DNA from: Morella rubra
Taxonomy: Eukaryota; Streptophyta; Magnoliopsida; Fagales; Myricaceae
Reading direction: 5' to 3'
Assembly: GCA_003952965.2 (NCBI GenBank)
Contig: CM025855.1
Span: 36,889,546-36,953,545 of the forward strand
Length of the DNA stretch: 64,000 nucleotides
Position 1 is the stretch's first letter. Each line of letters starts with the position of its first letter. This document shows, in pieces, positions 33,501 to 44,650 of this stretch. The notes below the pieces were generated by a model that was not told the origin of the DNA, made no database searches, and was given only the letters and a program-made list of their open reading frames with translations. The position numbers were made by a program, and so were the translations under genes.

Positions 33501-36000
33501 CTTCACCTCCTCTCCTCTCTCCGAATTAATTACAGACAAACTCAAGTCCTCCCCCGGGAGAGGTAATTACTACTCTCAGAAGCAGCATCAGTGAGCCTTA
33601 GTATTGCACGATGGTAAACCTCTTATAGATAGATGCTACTGCAGTTCACAATCCATAAGTCTTAAGTCAACTGATGGTTAACGCACTAGAACAGTATCTT
33701 GTAATGAGTAGAAACTAGGTCGATACTGTCCTCTGAGCATAGTATGGAGGTGCTAATGGTGCTTGGGTTCCCCCCAGGAGCAAGCGAAGTGTAGAAGTAA
33801 TAGTCGGTCGTCCTCTCCGCGACCTAGCCCCTTACTAGTAATTAAAGCCCTAAGCGCACCTGCTCACACCTCTTCCAGAACTAGACGTATCTCGCCTATT
33901 ATAAAACATCGCCCGCAGCAATACGATGTGCCCTCTGCTCCCTTAATGGACATAATGTCCTTTCCATCAGTGCCTCTGGGCAACTGTTAGCTCCGTCCGC
34001 CCTAATCTCCAAAGTGAGGGGTCGGATCTGGTCTTTACTACTCTAATACGCTGATATTCTTGGCTGAGCGACGAATCATATGTCTATATATCTTTGTGTA
34101 ATTGACTTTATATCTGAGAAGTCGATCGTACCTCATTAAAGCACAAAACGAAGGCCCAAGAATGAGTGAAGGCAGCATTCGCTGAGCCCGGCAGCTCTGA
34201 TTGATTGTTAGTGAGCCATGTAACAATAACTCTTGGGATGTTGATTGACCGAAAAGATACTCGAAAAACCACAGACAAACCGCTAAGGTTCAGTTGCAAA
34301 CGTGTTCAGCTACACCGCGTCATAAGTCAACTATACTAAAAATCAAACCGCACTTACGCCTCTTCTTATTCAGCGTCTCTCCAATAAACACGGTAAGCTC
34401 CTTACTAAGGCGCTTCTCGGCAGCGGAAAAAGACAAACCTCAGAGGATGATATGGATCATCTCGCTAACAGAGAGTCAGTAAGCTGCCAGGTGGACAAAT
34501 GAACCGCAAGAAACATTTACCGTGAAACTGGACTACTATAGTCTGTCTTTACGCATAAACGGATGAGGCTAGAGAATCACTATCTTATATTTACTTAGTA
34601 GGATCGCACCTTAGCGCACATGCCCTGTCTACTCAATTATATCCCCATTCTCTTTATGGAACTCCTGACGCAACCTCTCTAAGACTTTCTTCCATATAGC
34701 AAAGCCTCAAGCGGGTATTCCGGACATCTTCTGTGCATTGCCTAGTCATAAGTGACAACTCACATATAAACGTCGATCTCTCATATGAGAGGAACTTCGT
34801 AGTGGATCACTACAAGCATAACACGCGGCAAATACACATACGATCCAAGCTTAGAACAGCTCCTATAGTAGAAGTCTCTATACTTCATTGCACGTGTAAA
34901 ATATCACAAAAGAATCTTCGGAATAAGCCTTCCTATACTAGCTACGAGAAAGAACCCCAAGTCAGTACATTGCAATGGTCCTATATGCCAGCAACAAACA
35001 CACAAGTAAGGTGTGGTCACATGTACCTGTCGCGTTCACCGATCGGTCTATCCCCGTGTCCATTCTATCTTCGATAATTACTCAGTGATCTCGCTCTCAG
35101 AGTGTTGATTCACAGATATATAGGTCCTCAGACCAAGCCCTTCTTATATGGTAAAGAGCCGCTCCTCCCTCTCACCTTAAGACTCTCAAAATGATCAAAA
35201 CAGGAAGAATGTCTCACCACACTGTCTTTGATTTGAATCGATTATACTAATACTGGATAAGAACCTTTTCTAACTCTGTACACCCAGTAATTAAACATGC
35301 CACATCCGCACGTCTTTCACTTTATCTTTATGCTCTCTCTGTTTGACACCTCAAAGTATATTAAAACACTCCCTATTTTTATAGTCCTTAGTTGATATAT
35401 GAGTTCCTCAAATTGAAATCTGGGCAGGTTTCTAAATGAAAAGCAGAAAGAGCCCGGCGCTATGGCCACCAGCCCAATATAGCAGCACTTGATGCTCCTG
35501 CGAAAATCCGCTTTCTTACATCATAAGCTGCGCATCTCCACCACTATTACTCTGTATAATACCCTGTCTCGCACTGATGAACTTGAAATAGAACAGATAG
35601 TAAACAGCTTGAGTGCCATTTGATAGTAAATGAGAACAAAGGAGAGGGATATTGTGGAAAGAATGAAGTAATGAAAGAGGAAGTAATTGCTAGTAGTAAC
35701 GACTTGTCACGATCCATTGGTTCATATAGAATCCATGTCCTAGGTGTATCAAAAAACAAAACACTTCTTTTCGCTAAGACCGCATAGCATTATAATATAA
35801 AAAATAGAGTAAGGGGTCCGATCCCTCGAAGACCAAGTCGATATCTACTTACAAGAGATGGTTATCTAAACTATATCATAGCTAGCTATCCTCTCCGAAA
35901 CACTCGGGACAGACGGACTAGTTATGTCACCCATGCGATAAGACGGAATCTACAATCCTATCACTTGGCCTCTTTACTCGCCCGAGAATACAGCATCCCG
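30590..36000 (-). repeat. Degraded inverted copy of the mitochondrial segment
   Basis: Short exact or near-exact blocks follow the reverse complement of 44,400 down to about 40,640 in order. Examples: 30,601 with 44,375; 31,715 with 43,615; 33,105 with 42,690; 33,770 with 42,205; 34,150-34,210 with 41,875-41,935; 34,905-34,970 with 41,335-41,400; 35,595-35,785 with nad2 exon 5. Between blocks the text is scrambled, and the copy is stretched to about 1.4 times the length of the clean version. This looks like unpolished long-read sequence of the same DNA. Confidence 0.75.
35590..35785 (-). pseudogene. nad2: nad2 exon 5, inverted degraded copy
   Basis: On the minus strand it reads MFFDTPRTWILYEPMDRDKS, then a LLLAITSSFITSFF stretch and a shifted end, the C-terminus of NADH dehydrogenase subunit 2. 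It lies in the noisy inverted copy, followed on the minus strand side at about 35,790-35,920 by traces of the upstream intron end. Errors against the clean copy at 40,729-40,916 are mostly small indels. Confidence 0.8.
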
Positions 36001-38030
36001 CGAAAGATTCGGAGTCACTTACAATAAGGCCGACGCGCCCTCTACTCTATAACAGAGAAGGGCTCGGTGGGTTAAGGAACAACTCATATTAAACACATAT
36101 GAGTTCTTTTTCTCCGATATAAATTTGTCGATGAGAAATAGCGAGACGAAAGGCGCGATTACTCTTTGCAGATCATGTGGAAATAATTTCACGTCATCTT
36201 ATTCAGATCAACATTGCTCTAAAAATCCCCCTTCCTACTCCAAAATCCGACATGAAAAGTAAGGTGCGAGCTTGTCTATACTCATATCACGTGTATCGCG
36301 GCCAAATCTCTATACCTCACGCTAATCTCTGCCCTATTACCGCATAAACTGTTGTCAACTCTATGTTAGAAAGGTGTATATGAGATTACCCTGTAAGGAA
36401 AGAATTGCATAGAGAGCGCAAGGATCTTTTCCTCACTCAACATGTGCTTCATGAGTGCTTCCAAATCATCCTCCCCTGAAAATAAGATAAAATGAGGTCC
36501 CCGCTTCAAGCTCTGGGAGCTCCGAAGATGGGAAGTAATGGAATCTGATTATATCTCCCTTATGCTCTGCCAGGGACTGGACGAAGGGAGTTAGAATCTC
36601 TGTAATCTGCATGATAAAGAGCACAAGTGGATAGTTGTTGGCTGTTTTTTTATAGTAGGTGTTATAGCGCACTTCTCCTGCGACCCACTTCCCGTGAACC
36701 CTAACCTGCGCTCAGCACTACAGTGCTAACCTTGAAATGGTTCTCGGACCTACGGCATCCCACTCTGCCAGTCTAGAGCGCGCGTTCTATAGCAGCGCGG
36801 AGTTCCTACGCGGAGGGCTAAGCGCAGATCAGTTGGAATCAACCCGTTGAATGAAATTCATATTCTCTTATTTACATAGAAGTGATATCTCCGAAGAAAT
36901 ATAATAAAGCTACGGAGATATGGTGATTAGAATTGACTCGTGAAATCTGAGTCAGGCATATCTCTTCCTATCACTAGCCCTATATTACTAAAAAAAAACA
37001 TGTGAAATATTTTAAACTCATCTGCTCCCTAAAATGCCTCATGCGTCAAAGCAATGAGAGCGGCCCAATAATACCAAATCTTGATTGTAGCCATAAAATG
37101 GACTGCCCACTGGACTTCTTGCGCCCCTAAAGTAGACGAAAGGACGACCATTGAGGCTCGGTCATGCTCTTCGTCCTACCACTCAGCTTACTGTTATACC
37201 GTACCCGTTGGCCGCCTAATCGCCAGCATTTATGGCGCCGCGTCCATATGTCAGCTTGCTCTATGCCTCTTAATACCTTCTTCTATCGCGACCGAGATTA
37301 CTGATATGAACTTCGCACCGATCGTTCCCAACTCAAGCATGAGTATCAGGGACTGAACTCTATCTCACATTATCAGGCCACAGTGTCCAGTATAGTCGTA
37401 TTTCTCTCCCCTCAGAATGAGTATGGAAAATGAACTCTAATGATAAACACCTCTAACCTATGTCCTTAATCCACCCCAACTTTTGGCCATTCATATAAGT
37501 TCAGCTGAATTCGAGGCCCGGCACTCCCGGACACTCGCGTATGTTCAACAACACGGCAAAGGGAGTACGCATACAGTTATATCGATCAGCGCGAACTTGC
37601 GAGTATACCTGGATCTCCTAATCACCTAAATACTACTCGACAATAAGGCCCAATCTCAATTACACCAAGGAGCCAAGGTCTACGATCTTCGTGTGTAGTG
37701 ATTGTGGTACAATCAGATACACGGAAGGATCCAAAGTTGAGCTAGACGTTTGATGTATTCAGACTCCATGGCATACTATTCTTTCGCTCCAGCATGGCCA
37801 TTCGGCCATTCCCGGTGTACGCAACTTACGTACTTATCGCCTAAAGCCTATCGTTCCGGTGTCGCAGGAGAAGACTTGACCTGTCCCACAAGCGTTCATC
37901 TACCCACAAAGCTGACCTCATTGACTCGTCTGTGACAATCGCGTATCCGAGAACCTGCCCAACTACCTATATGGCACGCGTAGTCAATTTATCTAAACCT
38001 CCAACCCACTAGGGCTAGGAAAGTAAAGCC
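36001..38030. other. Noisy sequence, no genes
   Basis: No feature can be supported. By position it could hold the degraded inverted counterpart of the nad2 intron, but I could not follow blocks through it. Open frames such as 37,081-37,356 show no domain. Confidence 0.5.
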
Positions 38031-38110
38031 ACACTAACAAGCCCAAATCGGCGAAGCATCAAAATAGAATTTGCTACAAACAGGAATTACGTGGCATAAA
38101 ACCAGGGGAA
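38031..38110 (-). pseudogene. nad2: nad2 exon 4 piece, inverted degraded copy
   Basis: AATAGAATTTGCTACAAA with GCGAAG upstream matches the reverse complement of the GFCSKFYLFFAA-coding part of exon 4 at about 38,805-38,845. It lies in the expected order beyond the inverted exon 5, so the inverted copy extends this far. Confidence 0.55.
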
Positions 38111-38681
38111 ATATTTCTCTGCGGCATAGGTAGATAACAGTAGTAAATAAGGAACAGGTATGTAGCGGCGATCAAACAAAAGGATTCGTGGCCATAGAGC
38201 TGATCCCCAAAAATCCGCCTATATACATTTCGCAGCACGAGGCATTTGCCAGATCGAATTCTACACTATCGGCGACGATTGCATCATACTCAGTCAATAT
38301 ATGCAATCACATATCAACAACGATCACTCAATTTCAAGAGGACTCTGTGTACGAACTTGCACATATCTCACCTTACATAATGAGAGTTCACACAGAATCG
38401 AAAAAACCAAGTGACTTGAACGAATATATTACCTTACCGTACCTCGTCCCACCAACTCTCCATGAACTAATAGAGCTTACAGAATTGTCCCTGGACCTCA
38501 TATGTCAGCTCTGGGCGGCAATGGGCACGACCACCGATGTCTCTCAACGCATTACTATCTACGTACAAGCAGACCTCAGGAAATCCTCTCACTACTAAAG
38601 ATTCTGAATAGTCAGTATGTATTTCTAGAATGCATTAATGGCAGATAGCATATGCCTCAATCGGCAGCCACTAAATTTTAG

Positions 38682-38900
38682 CATTACGGCAAACCCGTGT
38701 CAAATATATAGCGGATTTGGGCGCTCTAGCCAAAACGAATCCTATTTCGGCTATTACCTTCTCCATTACTATGTTCTCATACGCAGGAATACCCCCGTTA
38801 GCCGGCTTTTGTAGCAAATTCTATTTGTTCTTCGCCGCTTTGGGTTGTGGGGCTTACTTCCTCAGCCCCAGTGCGGAGTAGTGACTGGCGTTATAGGTCT
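38682..38900 (+). CDS. nad2: nad2 exon 4, 3-prime part (mitochondrial complex I subunit 2)
   Basis: The reading LRQTRVKYIADLGALAKTNP, followed by an ITFSITMFSYAGIPPLAGF stretch and FYLFFAALGCGAYFL, is the end of plant mitochondrial nad2 exon 4. NAD2 is a membrane-arm proton-pumping subunit of respiratory complex I. A TCG codon (Ser) after TNPI stands where other plants have Leu, as expected for an unedited C-to-U site. Upstream of about 38,682 the exon dissolves into noise, and the last 25 bases (GGAGTAGTGACTGGCGTTAT) are out of register with the preceding part. The exon-intron junction falls near 38,900. Confidence 0.88.
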
Positions 38901-38911
38901 TGGGCGGCCGG

Positions 38912-38955
<44 letters not shown>
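38912..38955 (+). repeat. Poly-A run of 44 bases
   Basis: An uninterrupted A homopolymer near the start of the intron. It is unlike the rest of the mitochondrial sequence and sits at the border between clean exon and noisy intron. Confidence 0.95.
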
Positions 38956-38958
<3 letters not shown>

Positions 38959-40633
38959 TTCCACGAGTAAGTAAGTTTGGGGGACCGAAGGCAGTTCTCC
39001 GTGCACCGGACACGTAGCTTACCGAATCAGTTGCGACACGGATGGGAATGCATGCTACGAAAGATAGGATCGAGTCTGATACATCAACCGTCTACTCAAT
39101 ATCCTTGTACAGGCCACAAGTAACACAATAGCACTACATGAACGACCAGAAATAGAACTCTGGGGTAGAAACTCCTGAAACGTGGCACTAATATCACGCA
39201 GATAAGCCACCTCCTAATAGGACTCCACCTTCAAGTTACTGCGCGCGTATCGTAATTAGTCTAGCAGCTCTCAGTCTCCCCGCTGTTCGTTGAACGAGCG
39301 CGAGCCGGGGCCGCGGCCTCGATTCAGAAAGATGATAAGGGACGCTCCAAAAAGTTATAAATATGGGGGCGCTATCCACTAAATTAACTCCATCTCAATG
39401 GGGATCACGGAAAACGAATCGAAATCCTCTCGATGATCGAAGTCAAAAAGCCCTATAATACTAAATTAAGTCAGTTGGGAAGATTCAGATACGGTGCGAA
39501 GTCCATCAAACGAACTGCCCTAAATAACTCAATGCCCAAACATAGCCCAAATAACAAATCCAAATGCCCAGCCCCTCCAATAGCACACCGAAATAAACTC
39601 GATGTACGAGAGCCAAAGCAGCCAATGATGGCGCAGCGAAATAAAAGCGGCAAAATTGCCGCTAACAGAGAGTCGAACGGAGAAAAAGCAAGTGTGGAAG
39701 GAGAAGGCAGACCGAGCTCATTCCTCGAAAAAAAACTTTCATAGCCAGGTTACACAATAAGCAGCTATAGCCATGCAGTCTTTCCTGTGCCAAATTCGAA
39801 GGAGTCCTCTGGGCTCTCTCTTGTCTTACCGCTACTTAATATAAAACTAAATCGATCTTGTCTTTTTAGGTTCAATATATCGATGCAGGATAGATACAGG
39901 CACCCATATCGATCCATCCATTATCCTATCCGATTTATAATTTTGATATCTAAAAAAGAATCGATTTCATTCAACGTTTGATTCAAAGAACTGCGCTTAG
40001 CCCCCCCGCTCATGAAACGGCTCTGCTGCAATGGATGGCAGAGGGTCCGTAGTACCCAAAGCACTGGAGTGATCCAGTAGCCGGGAAGGGGCCTAGAAGT
40101 GCCTACTACTACACCACACTACACTTGGCTCTACACATTTACAGAGCTAACCCCTGTCCAGTCCCTGGCAGAGCTAAGGGGGCTTAAATCCTTATTCCTT
40201 ATCCCCATCTTCGCCCAGGCTAACGGGGCCTTACTTATTCAGGGGGGAGAGTGGAGCCTCAAGAAGCACTGTTGAGAGGAAGATCCTTGGCCCCTCTTCA
40301 TTCTCTACAGGGTTCCAAACCTTTCTTCAACATAGGTGACAACGAGCGAAGCAGAGATGGAAGAGATCGAACACGGGAATAAGAAGCAAGCTCGCCTTCC
40401 TTTTTCATTATTTGGATAGAGGGGGATGGAGAAAGTGGACAAAACAGACTCGCATTTCCCAGTCGAAAAGATGGGTTCCTTTTTCGTCTCGCATTTCTCA
40501 TCGAACAAATACGAAAAAAGAATCATATTGAAAACGTTCCTAACCCACCAGCCCCTTCCTTTGTAGAGCCGTGTATTGTAAGTGATCCGAACCTGCCCGG
40601 AGCGAGCCTCCCATAGAGGCAAGTGAAGTTGGT

Positions 40634-40727
40634 GAGCCGTATGATGGGCAACTATCTCCTGCGGTTCGGAGAGGACTCAGCTGTTAGTTAGTACCCCCTT
40701 GGTTTCGGGGTGGACCCTTTCACTCTA
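40634..40727 (+). ncRNA. nad2: Group II intron domains V and VI
   Basis: GAGCCGTATGATGGGCAACT and the following TATCTCCTGCGGTTCGGAG form a domain V hairpin: GAGCCGTA pairs with TGCGGTTC, with the AGC catalytic triad in GAGCC. The next hairpin, through CCCCCTTGGTTTCGGGGTGG, is in the position of domain VI with the branch-point adenosine. They stand just upstream of exon 5, as required. Confidence 0.85.
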
Positions 40728-40728
40728 T

Positions 40729-40916
40729 TTTATTATATACGCTTAGCGAAAAGAATGTTTTTTGATACACCTAGGACATGGATTCTATATGAACCAATGG
40801 ATCGTGACAAGTCGTTACTACTAGCAATTACTTCCTCTTTCATTACTTCATTCTTTCCATATCCCTCTCCTTTGTTCTCAGTTACTCATCAAATGGCACT
40901 CAGTTTATATCTTTAA
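40729..40916 (+). CDS. nad2: nad2 exon 5 (C-terminus of complex I subunit 2)
   Basis: 188 nt from the intron end to the stop TAA, the usual length of this exon in angiosperms as I recall it. It encodes FYYIRLAKRMFFDTPRTW, then an ILYEPMDRDKSLLLA stretch and the end SVTHQMALSLYL. In the stretch SSFITSFFPYPS, three codons (TCT, TCA, CCA) encode Ser, Ser and Pro where mature plant NAD2 has Phe, Leu and Leu; each would be explained by C-to-U editing. The exon is open and intact. A near-identical 3-prime half recurs at 49,264-49,361 and a degraded inverted copy at 35,590-35,785. Confidence 0.93.
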
Positions 40917-40954
40917 GTTCAATCATCGACAAGGTTCAAAGAAAGGGTGGGCCA

Positions 40955-41218
40955 TTGAGAAAGAATCGATTCCAAACCACAATGCTAGCAGATGGCGGGC
41001 CTCCGCTTTTCTTTTCATTAATGAAACCTGCCAGTTATTATGAACTCAAATCAAAAGGACAAAAAATTAGGATTTTAACTTTGTTCAAAAGAAAAAAAAA
41101 GAAAGACGTGGGTGGCATTATTACTGGGGTGTCAGTTAGAAAGGTTCTTACAATGTTCGTTCAATCAAGCAGCATTCTTCTTTTTCTTAACTTAAGGAGA
41201 GGGAGGACGGCTTTCTAA
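40955..41218 (+). CDS. Hypothetical mitochondrial ORF (87 aa)
   Basis: It starts 38 bp after the nad2 stop and is open in both repeat copies with identical protein. It is rich in Lys and Arg, with a KRKKKK run and a hydrophobic LLFLNL end. I do not recognise it. It may be transcribed with nad2 but is more likely a chance frame in the 3-prime flank. Confidence 0.2.
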   Translation: MRKNRFQTTMLADGGPPLFFSLMKPASYYELKSKGQKIRILTLFKRKKKKDVGGIITGVSVRKVLTMFVQSSSILLFLNLRRGRTAF

Positions 41219-41575
41219 GAAGGGCTTGGGACCTATGAACGGAACAACACAACAAACATGATGAAATGAAGAAGAATGAACGGGAGGCGTCGGAGGAAGG
41301 ACTGACGAACTACTTACTTGTGGTTGGTTAACTACTTTACTGACTTGGGGTTCTTTCTCGTAGCTAGTATAGGAAGGCTTATTCCGAAGATTCTTTTGTG
41401 AATTCCACGTGCAAGAAGTTTGACTCTCTAGGGCTTTAGCTTGGCTTTCCTTTTGCTTTGTCCCACGAGTCCTCCCTTGGATCCCGTTTTTGGGTGTCAC
41501 TATAAGCACAGGATGTGCTCCTAGCTGTAATAAAAAGCTTTGCTCGATTCCTAAAGAATGGGATAAGAAGGGCAT
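41192..41575 (-). CDS. Hypothetical mitochondrial ORF on the minus strand (127 aa)
   Basis: It begins MPFLSHSLGIEQSFLLQLGA and is present in both copies; the two differ only near the C-terminus after a small indel. Not recognised. Overlaps the end of the 87-aa frame on the other strand. Confidence 0.2.
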   Translation of the reverse strand: MPFLSHSLGIEQSFLLQLGAHPVLIVTPKNGIQGRTRGTKQKESQAKALESQTSCTWNSQKNLRNKPSYTSYEKEPQVSKVVNQPQVSSSSVLPPTPPVHSSSFHHVCCVVPFIGPKPFLESRPPSP

Positions 41576-41971
41576 GGCCTAGGCGATCCTATAAGTAAAA
41601 AGTGGATTCTCTAGCCTCATCCCTTGCGTAAACCAGACTAAGTAGTCCATTCCGATGTTCTGCTTCATGCCCACTGCAACTACTCGTAGCAAGTCCTACA
41701 TCCTCGATGCTTTCCCGCGCCGAGGAAGCCCTTGTAGCTAACCGGTTTGCTCTTAATAAAGAAAAAGGCGTGTTCGTGTTGTTTAGTATAGACTAGACCT
41801 AGCTGAACTTTGACTGAAATCTTAGGTTGTCTTTGTTCTTTTCGGTCAATCAAACATAGAGTTAGTAAGTCCAACAATCAATCAGAGCTGCCGGGCTCAG
41901 CGAATGCTGCCTTCACTCATTCTTGGGCCTTCGGGCCCTTAGGGACGACTCCAGTCAAGCAATACAACAGA

Positions 41972-42289
41972 ATGACATTGACCAGCCAGATATCACGTAG
42001 AAAAGACAGATCCGACCCCCTCACGGGGAGCCTAGTCGAAGGAGTAGTTCGCAGAGCACTATGGAAAGGCTATGTGCAAAGGAAGAGGGGCAGCTATCTG
42101 GGCTATTTAAAAGGGAAAGTCTTCTTGCGTGGAAAGGGACAGTGCGGGCTACTATTACTAGTAAGGCTGCAAAGACAGCTATCTTCTCCTTGCTTGCTCC
42201 CTGGGGGGAACCCCAAAAGCACCATTCCCACTAGCTACGAGGAAGAGCGACCTAGTCTCTTACAAAAGAAGTTGTGGACTCAGATATGA
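41972..42289 (+). CDS. Hypothetical mitochondrial ORF (about 105 aa)
   Basis: The part from MTLTSQISRRKDRSDPLTGS to the end SLLQKKLWTQI is identical in both repeat copies; the extension upstream differs because of an indel. It is strongly basic (RRALWKGYVQRKRGSYLG). No family recognised. It could be a fragment of an unidentified mitochondrial ORF. Confidence 0.25.
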   Translation: MTLTSQISRRKDRSDPLTGSLVEGVVRRALWKGYVQRKRGSYLGYLKGKVFLRGKGQCGLLLLVRLQRQLSSPCLLPGGNPKSTIPTSYEEERPSLLQKKLWTQI

Positions 42290-42656
42290 TATGATGCTCG
42301 TACTTATCTAAAGATTTACCTCGGCAGGACAATGCCCTGTGCTTTCCTGTATGTGAGGAATTCCCCCCGGGGGACTTATTCTGTTTATGGAAAGAAGAGG
42401 GAGACCCAATCCTCAGGACAAGAAGGCTAACAAGTCTGTCTTTTGCTTGCCTAGGAGATCCACTGAGATGAGCTCTTCCGATAGCAGTTGCTTTTCTGCA
42501 ATCTTTCTTACGTAAACTCTCACAGGAGATAGTAGGTTCTGAGGTCGATAGGAATTAATTTAGAAATTTCAGTATTACGAATATCTATAGTCCTTCTTGT
42601 CTTGTATTAATCTCTTTTCTTTCTGACTTTAGTCTTTTTAATAGACTAGTTGCTTT
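42290..42656. other. Mitochondrial intergenic DNA
   Basis: No coding signal. It includes the hairpin-like GGAATTCCCCCCGGGGGACT near 42,358. Also present in copy 2. Confidence 0.5.
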
Positions 42657-42974
42657 CTAATTCTTTATGTTTTTGGAATCCATGGATACCAGAACGCCCA
42701 ATGTGACAAAGGGGTTGGTCACACCTGTGGTTCTTCTAGGGAATATTGTCATTGTCATATCAAGTTCTAATTGAGCCATGACTTCTTGGATTGTGGATTG
42801 AATAGCCCCTACTTCTTGAAAGCCTGCTTTGATAGAAAAGAGTCAATCGTCTGCATATCGAGCGTAGCATATGTTCTTACTCAAATCAATCCAAATTTCC
42901 AGATAGAACTGGTGTAAGAAGACATTCATGAGTACGGGTGATATAAAGCTTCCTTGAGGAATTCTTATATGACT
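42657..42974 (-). pseudogene. Group II-type reverse transcriptase relic, copy 1
   Basis: Minus-strand reading: IRIPQGSFISPVLMNVFLHQ, then an NICYARYADD stretch, a stop TGA, LFSIKAGFQEVG and a further 60 residues to TAG. PQG-x-x-SP-x-L-x-N and RYADD are the RT motifs of group II intron proteins. It is unlike matR, whose catalytic box reads differently. An in-frame TGA directly follows YADD, a change that ordinary C-to-U editing would not remove, so it is a relic. It is not inside a recognisable intron. Confidence 0.7.
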
Positions 42975-44471
42975 ACATAAAAGAATACATTGGGTCAGTC
43001 AGTCACTACCTCTATATGCTACGCCCCCTACGTCTTTAAAAACTACGGGGGCTAGCTATGAGTTCCTTCCTTCCTTCCCACTAAAGAGAGTTAATGCTTA
43101 CTTTCGCTATAAACCCATACCCATGGCTTCCTTAATCCAAATAGCCATAGGAGAAGCTGAACTAGCTAACCTAAGTCCGTAGCTAAAGTTCTCAAACAAG
43201 AGTTCCATTCCCCTTACTCGTATTGAAGGCAAATCCCGTTACTAGTAGTTCTGGTTAGCCCACTTGCCCGAGCACACTCTCAACTTGTAGATGCGCCAAT
43301 CCCGCCTTCCCCCACGAGAACAGAAAAACCAACAGACCACGAACACCAGCACGCATGAAAACAGCCCTTTCTTTTGAAAGCATACCCAAGAAGCGGGCAT
43401 CCATCCAATCTTCACTTATAGACATCAAATGGCCTTATTTCCGTTCGTTAACTACTTCTAACGAGCAAGTTAGTAGCCTAGCTCGGCCTCGGCTGAATGT
43501 TGGACAAACAGCAATAACCGTGCTTATCCTTCTAATAAATAAACTAAACCTTACCTAAGAACCGATTCACCCACTACTGCTACTACTAGTATAGAAGAAG
43601 ATCTATTAAGACGCACGGCTACCTATATAACAAATTGCCTCTGACCTCTGTCTCACGACCGCAAATAGAACCTGTAGCTTCATGCCCTGACCTGAACTGA
43701 ACTACTACTGGCTTAGCTGCTAGCTACTAATAACTTGGCACCCGTCCTGCCAATATAGTAGAAAGAGTATAAGTAGGATTCCACTCAGGGCACACTTGTT
43801 AGCTACAGTTCCCATCTGTCTTGTAAAGAACTAGAACTCGAATTGCCCGCAGTTACGGGACTAGCTCCCCTGGCCGTAGCAACTACAGTTACTCTTGCTC
43901 CTGAGCTTCAAAATCCTTACTTCAGGGGGTTAAGGTAGTTTACTTGGCTGATAAGTCAGGTAGCGAAGCCTAAGATTAGATGACTGATTAGATTACTAGT
44001 TTGTTTAACTGAGGTGAGGTTCCCCGCCTAAGTCCCATAAGAAGGAAGAATAGCTGGAAGCTAAGCTAGAGTAGCTGCCTAGCTACAAACTCAAAAGCCT
44101 GGATTTTTGGCTATTAGTCCCTATTATTCTTATTCTAAAGTACCATTGGAGCTCCTTTTCCCGACAACAGATCGGATCTGACTTTCTCAAGTCATACGTC
44201 TTTTGTTCAGCCACAGTGTTCCGCTCTACTTATTATTACTTACTAGCGCCCTTCACTTCAACTCATACTACTTTACTTCCAGCTTATTCCCAAATCAAAG
44301 CTACTTGCTTATAAGAGCAAGGTGCGTAGCTGGCTTGTTAAAGCATGGAAAGGTATCCAGAAAGCACAGTAACAGCTATGAGAGCTAGAGCGCCCTCTCA
44401 CCTAATACACCGCTACTAAATACTAAGGATTGAAAGTAGCACAATCGGCTATAGGGCAGAACTCCAGATCT
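42975..44471. other. Mitochondrial intergenic DNA, copy 1
   Basis: No gene recognised. There are many short dispersed words (GCTAGCTACTA, GTAGCTGCCTAGCTA) typical of angiosperm mitochondrial spacers, and a short CCTTCC tandem near 43,070. Open frames such as 43,355-43,558 and 44,203-44,388 change between the two copies through indels and are not supported. Confidence 0.5.
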
Positions 44472-44650
44472 ACGAATAGCCGCGGGCAAGCACCTTTAAC
44501 AAGCAAGTAGCTAGCTTCCACCTTACTTAACAGCAAGGCGCGAAAGCCTTCGCCTATAGCTTCTACTTAGCAGCCAAAATAAAGTACTCCTTTAACACAC
44601 AAGTACGTATGGAGTGCTACTTAACTAAGAAGTTAGGCAACAAGCGGATT
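44472..44650. other. Mitochondrial-like spacer beyond the repeat
   Basis: It continues in the same style as the repeat (GCGAAAGCCTTCGCCTATAG, GCTAGCTTCC) but is not shared with the clean copy 2. A blurred echo (CGAAAGCACTTCGCCTATAG) appears at about 53,152. Confidence 0.5.

Larger units (their letters stand above)
38901..40728 (+). other. nad2: nad2 intron 4 (group II), partly degraded
   Basis: It lies between exons 4 and 5 and ends CACTCTAT, a permitted group II 3-prime end. About 39,870-40,728 reads cleanly, with GC-rich structured text typical of plant mitochondrial introns. About 38,912-38,955 is a pure A run, and 38,956-39,780 looks noisy. The length of about 1.8 kb is plausible for this intron but cannot be trusted given the noise. 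No maturase ORF is seen inside. Confidence 0.75.
40822..44471 (+). repeat. Mitochondrial direct repeat, copy 1
   Basis: About 3.65 kb, colinear and nearly identical with 49,264-52,911 (offset about 8,445 bp). It begins inside nad2 exon 5 and ends at ACTCCAGATCT. Differences are scattered small indels, concentrated in the last 600 bp. The content is mostly plant mitochondrial intergenic DNA with short ORFs and a reverse-transcriptase relic. Confidence 0.93.

Noticed and set aside
37081-37356. Open frame of 91 codons
   Set aside because: No domain, in noisy sequence, and no support from a second copy.
38188-38598. Open frame of 136 codons
   Set aside because: The longest frame in the noisy part, but there is no recognisable domain and its flanks are garbled; a chance frame is likely.
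43355-43558. Mitochondrial ORF of 67 codons
   Set aside because: The frame changes between copy 1 and copy 2 through indels and has no recognisable match.
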